This document shows positions 44,105 to 52,750 of a stretch of DNA of 64,000 bases, piece after piece. Position numbers and translations under genes: made by a program. The stretch is from Actinoplanes oblitus (lineage in GTDB: Bacteria; Actinomycetota; Actinomycetes; Mycobacteriales; Micromonosporaceae). Positions within the stretch are counted from its first letter, which is position 1. Each line of letters begins with the position of its first letter. The DNA lies in assembly GCF_030252345.1 (NCBI RefSeq), contig NZ_CP126980.1, positions 3,983,501 to 4,047,500 on the forward strand, written 5' to 3'. The notes below the pieces were generated by a model. That model had not been told where the DNA came from, did no database searches, and worked only from the letters and a program-made list of their open reading frames with translations.

Positions 44105-45241
44105 GTGACGGCGATCGAGGTTGATCAGTGGTCGGGTGAGTTGGATCGGTTGCATGCCCGTTTCGCTGACCGGTTCACCCGGTCGGAACCACGGCGGCGG
44201 GCCCGGCAGTATCTGTCCGGGCTGGTCGCCGGCCTGGATCGTAAGAACGGGTGGACTCTCGCCGAGCAGGCGGGGGACGTGTCGCCGGACGGGATGCAGC
44301 GGCTGTTGCGGTGGGCCGACTGGGACATCGACGGCGTCCGCGACGTGGTGCGGGACTACGTGATCGAGAATCTCGGTGACCCACGCGGTGTGCTGATCAT
44401 CGACGACACCGGCTTCCTGAAGAAGGGCGTGAGGTCCGCGGGCGTGGCCCGGCAGTATTCCGGGACCGCCGGGCGGATCGAGAATTGCCAGATCGGGGTC
44501 TTCCTGGCTTACCGTTCGACGCGGGGACACGCTTTGATCGATCGGCAGCTGTATCTGCCGGCGGTGTGGACCGATGACCGTGATCGTTGTCGGGCGGCCG
44601 GGGTCCCGGACGAGGTCGACTTCGCCACGAAGGTGCAGATGGCGCGGGAGATGCTGGCGCGGGCGTTCGCTGCTGGGGTGCCGGCGGCGTGGGTGACGAT
44701 GGACGAGGCGTACGGGCAGTGGAAGTCGTTGCGGGTCTGGCTCGAGGATCACGACCAGCCGCATGTGGTGGCGACCCGGTGCAACGACGACGTGGTCACC
44801 ACCAGCATGGGTCGGGCCCGTGTCGACGAGCTGATCGCGTCTCTGCCGGGCCGGGCCTGGTCGCGGATCTCCGCTGGCCGAGGTGCTCACGGGCCACGGG
44901 AGTACTGGTGGGCGCGGGTCCCGATCCGGGTCTTCTGGCGGCCAGGCCGCGGGCGCCGGCTGATGGCCCGGCGCAATATGAGCACCGGCGAGTTGGCGTA
45001 CTACGTCTGTTACGGGCCGCGGAAGACCCGGCTGATGGACCTGGCCCGGATCGCCGGAACCCGCGGGGCGGTCGAGGAGTGCTTCCAGCAGGCCAAAGGC
45101 CAGGCCGGCCTGGATGAGTACCAGGTCCGGGACTGGCGGGCCTGGTATGCCCACATCACCTTATCGATGGCCGCTTACGCCTGGCTCGTCGTCGCCCGGG
45201 CTCTGACCTCGCCAGAGCAAACAGCAGCGGTGACGACATGA
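44105..45241 (+). CDS. IS701-family transposase, main part
   Basis: The 378-aa product has the IS701 DDE domain: 'VLIIDDTGFLKKGVRSAGVA' (first Asp pair), 'QIGVFLAYRSTRGHALIDRQ', 'AAWVTMDEAYGQWKSLRVWL' (second Asp) and 'GTRGAVEECFQQAKGQAGLD' (Glu). All catalytic residues are present. It stops at TGA 45239-45241, about 50 residues short of what the downstream frame suggests, and the following ORF begins in an ATGA overlap. Confidence 0.92.
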   Translation: MTAIEVDQWSGELDRLHARFADRFTRSEPRRRARQYLSGLVAGLDRKNGWTLAEQAGDVSPDGMQRLLRWADWDIDGVRDVVRDYVIENLGDPRGVLIIDDTGFLKKGVRSAGVARQYSGTAGRIENCQIGVFLAYRSTRGHALIDRQLYLPAVWTDDRDRCRAAGVPDEVDFATKVQMAREMLARAFAAGVPAAWVTMDEAYGQWKSLRVWLEDHDQPHVVATRCNDDVVTTSMGRARVDELIASLPGRAWSRISAGRGAHGPREYWWARVPIRVFWRPGRGRRLMARRNMSTGELAYYVCYGPRKTRLMDLARIAGTRGAVEECFQQAKGQAGLDEYQVRDWRAWYAHITLSMAAYAWLVVARALTSPEQTAAVTT

Positions 45242-45402
45242 TGATCGGCTACACGGTACCGGAGATCCGGCGCCTGCTGGCCGCACTGTTCGTCCGCCGT
45301 CACCAGCCCAAACACATCTGGTGGTGGTCACGCTGGCGACGACGACGCCAACACCAAGCCCGCCTCAGTCATCACAAACGCCGCGGTTACCCACTCTGCT
45401 AA
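45238..45402 (+). CDS. C-terminal piece of the IS701 transposase in another frame
   Basis: A 54-codon frame starting in the ATGA overlap encodes 'MIGYTVPEIRRLLAALFVRR' and a basic tail ending 'GYPLC'. This is the normal end of IS701 transposases. It is separate from the main ORF either by a single-base change or by programmed or reinitiated translation. Its last codons overlap the right inverted repeat. Confidence 0.6.
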   Translation: MMIGYTVPEIRRLLAALFVRRHQPKHIWWWSRWRRRRQHQARLSHHKRRGYPLC

Positions 45403-45579
45403 GTGCCGTTGCAGTACTAGACCGAAGCCTGGCCGGGCCGCGGTCCTAGAGCAATGAAACAAGTAGCCGAGAAGAGCGCATCAGATCTTGCTCCGGTCGT
45501 GGCCGTCGATTACACGATCCGGGCTTCATCAATGCAGCAGAGTTCGTGCTCTGAATCCCCGGCACAGCACCGCTGGCCC

Positions 45580-45960
45580 TCATTCGGTTTGCGCGTCGGC
45601 GTCGAATGCCTGCTGATTCTTCGTGATCACATCGAGATTCGCCTCGGCCCAGGTAGCCAGCACCTTCACTGACGGCAGCAGCGTCGCGCCGAGCCCGGTC
45701 AACGCATACTCCACCCGGGGCGGCACGCACGCGTACACCGTCCGGGTGACCAGGCCGTCGCGCTCCAACTGCCGCAAGGTGACAGTGAGCATCCGATGGG
45801 ACACACCAGTGACGGCCCGTTGCAGGGCGCTGAAGCGCACCGGCCCCTGGCCGAGATGGCCGATCACCAACAGACTCCACTTGTCACCGACCAGCGCCAA
45901 GATCTTCAGGACCTGCCGGCAGGTGGCCTCGTCGTCGAGCGCCGTTTTCGTCGTCGCCAC
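45580..45960 (-). CDS. HxlR-family transcriptional regulator
   Basis: The 126-aa product has the HxlR winged helix: 'CRQVLKILALVGDKWSLLVI', 'RFSALQRAVTGVSHRMLTVT', 'LRQLERDGLVTRTVYACVPP' and 'VEYALTGLGATLLP'. GTG 45960 has GGAGG five bases upstream; an ATG at 45972 is further from a site. It is divergent from the SDR gene at 46082, which it probably controls in response to reactive electrophiles or quinones, as is usual for the family. Confidence 0.92.
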   Translation of the reverse strand: MATTKTALDDEATCRQVLKILALVGDKWSLLVIGHLGQGPVRFSALQRAVTGVSHRMLTVTLRQLERDGLVTRTVYACVPPRVEYALTGLGATLLPSVKVLATWAEANLDVITKNQQAFDADAQTE

Positions 45961-46081
45961 GGTTACCTCCATGTACCTGACGCACCTTTTTGTTCGGCCT
46001 TGTCGGCCGCGATGCGGTAACCAATCATGTGGTCAGGAACAAACAGTAAGTACTCAGCAGCCCTGCCGGAAGGACCAGGTC

Positions 46082-46804
46082 TTGACACAGACGATCGCGA
46101 TCATTGGCGCCGGCCCCGGACTCGGGCTCGCCATCGCACGCACCTTCGGGCGGCAGGGATTCCAGGTGGGTCTGGTGGCTCGCGACGCGGCCAAGCTCGC
46201 CGGCCTCGTCGGGCTGCTCCAGGCCGACGGCGTGACGGCGGCCGCGTTCCCGGCCGACATCCGGGACCGGGACGCGCTGACCCGGGCACTGTCCGAGGTC
46301 TGCGAGCGGCTCGGCCCGATCGACGTGTTGGAGTACAGTCCCGGACCACAGGGCGCCCCGATCAGCTCGGCCGTGCAGATGACAGTCGACTCGGCCACTG
46401 CTCAGTTCGAGCTCAACGTCCTTGGCGCGATCACCGCGGTGGAGGCTGTTCTGCCCGGCATGCTGCAGCGGGGCACCGGCGGCCTGCTGTTCACGACCGG
46501 CGTATCGTCGGTCATCCCGGTGGCCTTCCTCAGCAACACGGGCATCGCCATGGCCGGGCTGCGTAACTGGGCGCTGGCCCTGCACGAGCAGCTCGCCGAC
46601 AAGGGGATCTACGTCGGCACGGTGACCATCGCGACTCAGCTCGCCGAGGGCGCCGGGGAGGGCGACCCCGCCGCGGTCGCCGACCGTTACTGGACCATGT
46701 ACCAGAAACGCGACCACGTCGAGGAGACCGTCGGCGATATCGAAGCGTTCAGGTCGACGGTGGCCGCAATCACCGCACGCCGCCAGGCGGCCGCCGGACA
46801 GTGA
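46082..46804 (+). CDS. SDR-fold oxidoreductase lacking the YxxxK motif
   Basis: The 240-aa product has the Rossmann motif 'IAIIGAGPGLGLAIARTFG' and the SDR strand pattern ('FPADIRDRDAL', 'FELNVLGAITAVEAVLPGML', 'LLFTTGVSSVIPVAF'). The Ser of the triad may be in 'GVSSV', but the Tyr-x-x-x-Lys pair is replaced by 'NTGIAMAGLRNW'. The start is TTG 46082 with GGAAGG eight bases upstream. It is probably an atypical or non-catalytic SDR, perhaps a nucleotide-binding redox sensor. It is divergent from the HxlR gene. Confidence 0.85.
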   Translation: MTQTIAIIGAGPGLGLAIARTFGRQGFQVGLVARDAAKLAGLVGLLQADGVTAAAFPADIRDRDALTRALSEVCERLGPIDVLEYSPGPQGAPISSAVQMTVDSATAQFELNVLGAITAVEAVLPGMLQRGTGGLLFTTGVSSVIPVAFLSNTGIAMAGLRNWALALHEQLADKGIYVGTVTIATQLAEGAGEGDPAAVADRYWTMYQKRDHVEETVGDIEAFRSTVAAITARRQAAAGQ

Positions 46805-46889
46805 CCGCCGGGCCTGATCCAGCCCTGACGGCGGCTGCGAACAAACGTTCCCAGCGTGCGTTCATTCAGCCTTCCGTTTGAGAATTGAA

Positions 46890-48343
46890 ATGGTGACTGA
46901 GAAAACATTCGCGTTTCCAAGGTGGGCAACCGCGGCGACGATTTGATCTCGCCGGAGGTCCAGCGCCACACGATCGATGTGCTGGCCAAGCGCGAGGGCA
47001 TCCGGATCGTCGCGGAGATTCAGGACATCGACAAGTCGGGCCGGTACTTCGCGAAGCGGCGTGTCCAAGAGGTCATCGAGGGCGTTAAGGACGGCAGCTG
47101 GCGTTACGTGATCCTGTGGAAGTGGTCGCGGTGGGGCCGCAACCTCAAGGAGTCGCAGATCCACCTGGCGGCGGTCGAGGAGGTTGGCGGCGTGGTCCGC
47201 GCCGCGACGGAGGATGTCGATCCGAGCACCACGATCGGCCGGTTCACGCGTGACCAGCTTCTGTCGATCGCGCAGTTGCAGTCCGACATGATTTCGGACA
47301 GTTGGAAGGATGCACAGGCGAAGCGCCGGCGTGATGGTCTGCCTGCCTCGGGCAAGCCTCGGTGGGGGTATGTCTACGAGGGCAAGCGTTACCGGGTGGA
47401 TGAGTCGCTGCGGGAGACGTTGAAGGCCGCCTACGAGTCGTACGTGAGTGGCGCGACGCTGCGTGGGATGGCTTTGGAGTGGAACGCGGCCGGGTTGCGG
47501 ACGTCTACCGGGGCTCTGTGGAATGGCACTCGGCTGGCGCGGATGCTCGACACCGGATTCGCTGCGGGCTTGATCCGGGAGCGCACCAGTCAGGATCGTG
47601 GGAAGTACAAGCTTGCTGACTTCGACGTGTGGCGCGTGGGGGTGCACGAGGCGATCATCTCGAGGGAGTTGTTCGAGCAGTATCGGGAGCGGCGTTTGGC
47701 TCAGGCTGCGTTGGCACCGCGGGTGCGGACGGGTGCGTATGCGTTGTCTGGTTTGATGGCGTGCGGCTATCCGGGGTGTGGCGGGGCGATGGGCGTGACG
47801 AAGTCGGGTCGGGTCCGTGCGACGAGCTGGACGTGTAATCGTGCGGCGTTGGCGAAGGCTCATGCGCCGAACAACGTCTCCGACAAGAGGGCGACGGGCT
47901 TAATCCTGGATTGGATCGAGCGGCATGTGCAGTTGGGGGAGTCGGTCACTGAGGAGGCGCGGCGTCTGGAGGCTGGTCGTCAGGCGAAGAATGACGTTGA
48001 GGCGCTGGATGTTGAGATCGGTCGGTTGCTGCGGAAGCGGGCTCGGCTGTCCGATTCGTGGACGGACGAGATGATCGAGCGTGAGGATTATCTGCGTCAG
48101 CGGGTCGAGATTGCTGATGCTCTGGCCGCGGCGCAGGCGGGTAGGCGGCTTGCTGAGGAACGGGTGGCGGCGAGTGGTATCACCTATGTTCGTCAGTTTG
48201 GTGCGTTGCTGGATGAGTGGGATCGGTTCACGCCGCATGACAAGCGGGAGGCGTTGGCGGCGGTGTTCAAGCGGATCGTGGTTCATCCGGGGCCTTTCGG
48301 GCCGGAGAAGGTTGTGCCGGTTCCGATCTGGCAGGCGGATTGA
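46890..48343 (+). pseudogene. Large serine recombinase with a disrupted start
   Basis: From GTG 46922 a 473-aa frame contains the rest of a large serine recombinase: 'DDLISPEVQRHTIDVLAKRE', 'DIDKSGRYF', a recombinase domain ('GLPASGKPRWGYVYEGKRYR'), a zinc ribbon ('SGLMACGYPGCGGAMGV ... TSWTCN') and a coiled coil ('RRLEAGRQAKNDVEALDVEI'). The catalytic-Ser segment 'IRVSK' lies in the same frame just upstream but has no start codon, while an ATG at 46890 encodes 'MVTEKTFAF' in a different frame. A 10-bp change between them would join the two. It may be inactive, or start elsewhere. Confidence 0.75.
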
Positions 48344-48406
48344 GGCGTTCGGCTGGTTCGGTGGACGGCTGTGGCGTGTTTTTCAAGATCAAGCTTTACT
48401 ACCGGG

Positions 48407-49165
48407 GTGAACGGATCTCGTGTCTACGCCCGCCTTTGGCATGGGCTTCTTGCCACCGTTGTGGTGGGCTCGCTGGTGACCCAGATCGTGCTGACGGCGC
48501 TGGGTTCGGCCGGCCCGGATGGTGTGGTGGAACCGGTGGTGACGCGGTTCGTGCGCCTGTTCAGCTTCTTCACAATTCAGAGCAACATTCTGCTGCTGAT
48601 CGTGGCGGTCACGTTGGCGATGAATCCGGAGCGGGATGGCCGGCTGTGGCGGGTGGTCCGTTTGGACGCGGTGCTGGGCATCATCATCACCGGCCTGGTG
48701 TACGCGACGGTGCTGGCCGGGCAGGCGAACCCGACTGGTGCCGGCTGGTGGTCTAACCTGGGGTTCCACTATGTGGCGCCATGGTGGGCGCTGTTGGGCT
48801 GGCTGTTGTTCGGGCCTCGTGCGCGGATGGACGGCCGTACGTTGGGATGGGCGGTGGTGTGGCCGCTTCTATGGATTGCTTACACGTTTGCCCATGGTGC
48901 AGTGACTGATTGGTATCCGTACCCTTTTGCCAGCGTGACCGAGATTGGTTACGGCGCTGCGGTCCGCAATATGGCGTTTGTAGTGCTGATCGCCATTCTG
49001 TTCGGGGCGATGTTGTGGGGGTTGGACCGGCGTTTGCCGGGTGGACGCCTGGTTGCCTCGGCGTCGGGGCCGGACGCGCTTCTTGAAGAGGTCGACGAGT
49101 GCGCTGATCTGGGCGGCGCCGATGATGCGTCGGTCGCCTCGTCGGGTACTGAGCGTCAGCGGTAG
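48407..49165 (+). CDS. Pr6Pr-family membrane protein
   Basis: The 252-aa product has six membrane segments with family motifs: 'LFSFFTIQSNILLLIVAVTL' (the F-x-x-x-x-N-x-x segment), 'GLVYATVLAGQANPTGAGWW', 'VAPWWALLGWLLFGPRARMD', 'IAYTFAHGAVTDWYPYPF'. GTG 48407 lies two dozen bases into the frame and starts the first helix. The family is related to FAR-17a/AIG1 hydrolases and its substrate is unknown. It may be cargo of the recombinase island. Confidence 0.82.
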   Translation: MNGSRVYARLWHGLLATVVVGSLVTQIVLTALGSAGPDGVVEPVVTRFVRLFSFFTIQSNILLLIVAVTLAMNPERDGRLWRVVRLDAVLGIIITGLVYATVLAGQANPTGAGWWSNLGFHYVAPWWALLGWLLFGPRARMDGRTLGWAVVWPLLWIAYTFAHGAVTDWYPYPFASVTEIGYGAAVRNMAFVVLIAILFGAMLWGLDRRLPGGRLVASASGPDALLEEVDECADLGGADDASVASSGTERQR

Positions 49166-49540
49166 GCCATTAAGCTTGCCGGCTGGCCTGGTGATCACCG
49201 GAGTGACGCTCGACGGCAGCGCTGACCTCAACGCCGCCGCCGACCTGATCGCTGGTGGCATGCTGGTCGACGTGAAGGCCGGGCCAGGGCGGCGGGCCCC
49301 GCGAGCCCACCCCTGCCACCCCGTGGGGCCGGCAGGGCGACGCCCGGCCGGTGAAGTACGTCGACACCGCGGTGGTCGCCGGCGGGGGCGTCCCGGTGGA
49401 GCAGTCACCGGCCGGCCGCCGGGCCGTGCTCGGCGACGTGGTGATGATTTGGGCGAGGACCAGAAAATCACGGTGATCGTGCCGGCCGGGCGCACCATCA
49501 CTATCCAGAGCGTCGCCGCCGCAGGGCAGGAGAGCGCCTG
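49166..49540 (+). pseudogene. Decayed gene remnant
   Basis: Two frames together give 'LVITGVTLDGSADLNAAADL', 'IAGGMLVDVKAGPG', then 'PVKYVDTAVVAGGGVPVEQS', 'RRAVLGDVVMIWAR', and finally 'KITVIVPAGRTITIQS'. The first block recalls an 'ADLIVxGxLxDIK' nuclease-like motif. The pieces cannot be joined into one frame. No confident family. Confidence 0.35.
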
Positions 49541-50205
49541 ATGGAGCTGTCCGATTTGGATTTCGGCACCGTGCCGGCGGTGGCCGGCGTGGTGGTCGCG
49601 TTCCTGATGCTCGTGCTGGCGTACCTGACGTACCGGGCGAACCTCGGCCGGCGGCGGCGCGAGCGTGACGTCCGGGCCGCGCTGGAGAGTCACGCCCGCC
49701 AGCTGGCAGTCAGCCCGCACCGGATTTCCGACGCGGGTCACCCGCCGGGCACGTCCGGGCCACGGCGGAGGCGCACAACACCGGGTCGCAGCCGCTCTAC
49801 GAGGTTGTCCTGCACGCCGGCAGCCGCTTCCTCCAGGAACCGGCGATCGCGTTCACCCACCGCCTGAATCCCGGCGAGAAGCCCGTGCTGGACGCGGTGG
49901 TGCCGGCCAGCGCCGACCCGTACTCGTCAGCCAGTCCGACCGGCTCCAGGTCGATGCTAGCTTCCGGGACGCCGGCGGTTACATCTGGCAGAAGTGGGCC
50001 GACGGCACCCTGCAGCCACCGGTCGGCCTTCGGCCGATCGCGGGTTGGCGCGGCCAGCTGGTCCGGATCCCCCAGTCGGCTCCCTGGTCGCCCGCTGGCG
50101 CAGCCGGGACTCCCGGCCGCCGCTGTGGGAGACCGCGCCGGGTCGTCGCGCCCGGAGGTCGTGATCGCCACGGTGGGCACGGCCGGATGCGGTGCTTTTA
50201 TATGT
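49541..50205 (+). pseudogene. Decayed small membrane protein gene
   Basis: ATG 49541 encodes one membrane helix ('TVPAVAGVVVAFLMLVLAYL') and a basic stretch, after which coding-like segments alternate between frames: 'HNTGSQPLYEVVLHAGSRFL', 'NPGEKPVLDAVVPA', 'DRLQVDASFRDAGGYIWQKW'. Together they resemble actinobacterial proteins with one N-terminal helix and a beta-rich cytoplasmic domain. At least three frameshifts are needed. Confidence 0.5.
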
Positions 50206-50255
50206 GAGGTGTCCCCACCGGCAAGGCTTCGGCTAACGGCGATAAGTTGCCGATC

Positions 50256-50873
50256 ATGACGGCTGGCGTCGATACCGGACACCTCTACCTGGTGCGCTTC
50301 GACACCGGCGTCGTAAAAGGCGGCCGCACCACCGACCCGCCGACCCGGCTGCGTGTGCACCGCTCGCACGCCGCCCGCATCGGCGTGACGGTCACCCACA
50401 CCTGGGTCTCGCCGCCACTGACACACTTGCAGAACCAGGAGCGCGCCTTGCTGCGCCTGCTGGACTCGATGGGACGCCATGCCGAGGGCGGCCGGGAGTA
50501 CTTCCTGGACGTCCCGTTCTCCCTAGTCGCAGCCCAGATGCAGCACTGGGTGCGACCAGACCGGCACGGCCCCTGCTGCCGGTGCACCGCCTGCGATCCG
50601 GACTGTTTCACCCTGCCCGCCACGGTCGCTCACCTGTCATCCAGGCTCGCCGAGCGCGGTGACTACCAGGCCATCACCGCCGACTTCGCGCTGCCCTGCG
50701 GTGGCCGGTTTGAGGCAGAGATCAAAGACGGGGACGTCGAAGACGGCCGACTGATCCTTACTTCGGGAGACCAGGTCGAGCTGGCGGTGCAGCAGTATGG
50801 GCGCAACTGGATCGTCTGGGCCGTCACCGCCGGCGGCCGCTGGGAGCCGAGCCCCGCCCTCAGTCCGGCCTGA
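50256..50873 (+). CDS. GIY-YIG/T5orf172-like nuclease-domain protein
   Basis: The 205-aa product starts with a GIY-YIG-like core: 'GHLYLVRFDTGVVKGGRTTD' then 'PPTRLRVHRSHAARIGVTVT' and 'LQNQERALLRLLDSMGRHAE', with Tyr, Arg and Glu at the expected positions. The second half has a Cys cluster ('CCRCTACDPDCF') and a beta-rich domain. ATG 50256 is preferred; a TTG at 50247 is in frame. Such proteins occur on plasmids and phages. Confidence 0.72.
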   Translation: MTAGVDTGHLYLVRFDTGVVKGGRTTDPPTRLRVHRSHAARIGVTVTHTWVSPPLTHLQNQERALLRLLDSMGRHAEGGREYFLDVPFSLVAAQMQHWVRPDRHGPCCRCTACDPDCFTLPATVAHLSSRLAERGDYQAITADFALPCGGRFEAEIKDGDVEDGRLILTSGDQVELAVQQYGRNWIVWAVTAGGRWEPSPALSPA

Positions 50874-51022
50874 CTGCCGCCGCCAGCGTCGAGGCCCAGG
50901 AATGGGAACCAATCGCCACCGACCAGCTGGGCGTCGCCCTGGTAGGTCCGGGTCCGCGACCGACAGCGCCGTCTCTGAAGTGGAGTTACGGGAACAGCGC
51001 AGTGGGCCTCTAGCCTGTAAGC

Positions 51023-51769
51023 ATGCTGAAGCTCGGAGAGATCGAGAAGGTCCTCAACCACGGCGTTGCGGCGACCGTCGTGGCCGCCGCGAGGGACTCC
51101 GTGCGGCCTGCCTCGACCATGGCGGTTCTCCGAGCATCTGCCGCGCTCCAGGGGTCATGGGCGAGTGCCGCGTCGAGCGCTGCTGTCCGCTCCGCGGCGC
51201 AGCAGGTGATCGAGAACGCTGCGGTAGCCCGTCAGCTCGTGCAGTCGATCAGGTCGAGCCCGGCGCTGCAGGCGGCGGTCCGGCCGGCGGCGCAGTCGGC
51301 GCTGGCCGTGATGCAGCAGGGATACCTCTCCGCGGGGACGGGCAAGTCCCTTTGGCATACCGTGCCGCCGAGGATCCAGGCACTCCTTGTGCGGGGGAAG
51401 CGTAGGCCGACGGCCCGGCAGGTCAAGCGCAGCCGGGCTCGGCTGCAGCTGGTGCGCGTCCTGGTCGAGAAGATCCGCGCGTTGAAGCAGACGCGTCAGA
51501 TCCCGGCCGAGGCCGTCACCCTGGCGGAGAATCTCGTCGATGCGTTGTCTGAAGCGCTGCTGCGCGTCGCGTTCACCATCCGGCTGCAGGTCACGGAGAT
51601 CAGGCCGCAGAGCACCATCGTCCATACCACGTCCCGCCAGGTACGTGGTCCCAGCACCGCAGGCCGAGTTCTAACCACCGGCCTGCGGGACGGCACACGG
51701 ATAAGACGTGGCCTCCCGCCCTTCCTGGGAGACTCCCTTGTCCGAAGAGAACCTTTCCTCGCTTGTTGA
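51023..51769 (+). CDS. Hypothetical alanine-rich helical protein
   Basis: The 248-aa product is mostly helical and Ala/Arg-rich ('AAVRSAAQQVIENAAVARQL', 'RSRARLQLVRVLVEKIRALK'). Codon bias is good to about 51640. No family recognised. It overlaps the next gene by 32 bases, which suggests that its true end or the next start may differ. Confidence 0.5.
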   Translation: MLKLGEIEKVLNHGVAATVVAAARDSVRPASTMAVLRASAALQGSWASAASSAAVRSAAQQVIENAAVARQLVQSIRSSPALQAAVRPAAQSALAVMQQGYLSAGTGKSLWHTVPPRIQALLVRGKRRPTARQVKRSRARLQLVRVLVEKIRALKQTRQIPAEAVTLAENLVDALSEALLRVAFTIRLQVTEIRPQSTIVHTTSRQVRGPSTAGRVLTTGLRDGTRIRRGLPPFLGDSLVRREPFLAC

Positions 51770-51980
51770 TCTTCTTCCTGACGTTCCGGATTTCACGCCG
51801 CTGGTCTGGGCGGGCGCCGGCGTAGTCGCCTTGTTCGGTGTCTGTCTGCTCCTGCTGCTGCCGTTCACGCTGGTGTCCGGGCCGATCGGCGACAACGCCC
51901 GCCAGGGCTTCCGGGATCTGCTCGGCGTCTTCCACCACCTGCTCACGGTGGTCCGGGCGTGGCTGGGCGGCCGCCGGTGA
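51738..51980 (+). CDS. Small single-helix membrane protein
   Basis: The 80-aa product has one strong membrane helix ('LVWAGAGVVALFGVCLLLLL') and amphipathic C-terminal helices ('NARQGFRDLLGVFHHLLTVV'). TTG 51738 has GGGAG six bases upstream; GTG 51708 is in frame. Its stop overlaps the next start (GTGA). Confidence 0.55.
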   Translation: MSEENLSSLVDLLPDVPDFTPLVWAGAGVVALFGVCLLLLLPFTLVSGPIGDNARQGFRDLLGVFHHLLTVVRAWLGGRR

Positions 51981-52750
51981 GCCGGCCGCGCGTGTGCCCC
52001 GATGACACGCTGCTGCTCGTCGTGCAGATGCGCCGGGCGCAGTGGACCGTCCGCGGTATCTGCGAGTCGCTGAACGCCACGAAGGTGCCGACGCCCGGCG
52101 GGAAACCCCGGTGGTGGCCGTCGTATGTGACCCGGCTGCTGCAGACGGCGGCCGGCGCGCGGCTGCTCGCTGCCGAGGACCCGGCAGCCGAGCTGGCGGC
52201 GATCATCGGCGGCGCGCCGACCGAGACACCGGTCGGGGCGCGGCGGTCATCCGCCGTCGGTGGCGACGGCCAGGGTGAGCAGGCCCGGACTCCTATCGGC
52301 CCCCGGCGGTATGCCGATCACCCGGTCCACCACGCTCGGCCCGCGGCGCCGAGCCCACGCGTTGGAAAAACGCGGGGCCAGGAGCTAGATGGCCGGCACG
52401 CTACTCGACTCGGGATCGAGGAGAGGGCCGTCGTAGTGGTGCTGCGGCGGCCGACCCAAGCCTCGTACGAGCCGCCGCAGCAGCTGGCGGGAGATGGTTC
52501 CGGGTCGGTCACGCAGCTCGGCGGTCACCGCCTCCGTCGACTCGATGTACGCGCCAGTGGTGAACGGGTGCTTGGACAGCAGCCCTTGGAGACCGGTAAT
52601 TCCCACGGCCCGGATCCACCGGCCGCCGTGCCCAAGGTGAGCCCCAGGTCGGCTGCGATGTCAACGGCTTGGTTTTGTGCGCGAGTTTCGGGTTCTGGCG
52701 CGAACTGTATGATTGATCTTGGGGGGATGAGTCGTTGTCCGGCTGTGTGA
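51977..52750 (+). CDS. Hypothetical protein with recombinase-like helix-turn-helix N-terminus
   Basis: The first 80 residues contain 'RAQWTVRGICESLNATKVPT' and 'PGGKPRWWPSYVTRLLQTAA', like the recombinase domain of large serine recombinases. After about 52260 the frame stays open but codon bias is poor, and the region overlaps a coding-like stretch on the other strand and an ISL3 end. The real gene may end much earlier after disruption. Confidence 0.4.
   Translation: MSRPRVCPDDTLLLVVQMRRAQWTVRGICESLNATKVPTPGGKPRWWPSYVTRLLQTAAGARLLAAEDPAAELAAIIGGAPTETPVGARRSSAVGGDGQGEQARTPIGPRRYADHPVHHARPAAPSPRVGKTRGQELDGRHATRLGIEERAVVVVLRRPTQASYEPPQQLAGDGSGSVTQLGGHRLRRLDVRASGERVLGQQPLETGNSHGPDPPAAVPKVSPRSAAMSTAWFCARVSGSGANCMIDLGGMSRCPAV
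52385..52660 (-). pseudogene. Unidentified gene fragment next to the ISL3 end
   Basis: The minus strand has 'AADLGLTLGTAAGGSGPW' in one frame and 'SKHPFTTGAYIESTEAVTAE' with 'LRDRPGTISRQLLRRLVRGL' in another, which could be one protein with a frameshift near 52580. Its upstream part would lie beyond the ISL3 end at 52683. No family recognised. Confidence 0.3.
52683..52721 (+). repeat. ISL3-type terminal repeat (copy B)
   Basis: This end precedes the ISL3 transposase relic and pairs with copy A at 7588-7626 (33 of 39 bases identical). The element runs to the right from about 52690. Confidence 0.6.

Larger units (their letters stand above)
44048..45416 (+). mobile_element. IS701-family insertion sequence, complete
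   Basis: Perfect 15-bp terminal inverted repeats (TACTGCAACGGCACT at 44048-44062, complement at 45402-45416) bound a 1369-bp element. It is flanked by CTAG on both sides (44044-44047 and 45417-45420), the usual IS701 target duplication. The flanks show that insertion was recent enough to leave the duplication intact. Confidence 0.9.

Noticed and set aside
46862..47863. A 333-codon minus-strand frame opposite the recombinase
   Set aside because: No motifs; it disappears where plus-strand codon usage weakens. The recombinase domains and zinc ribbon are on the plus strand.
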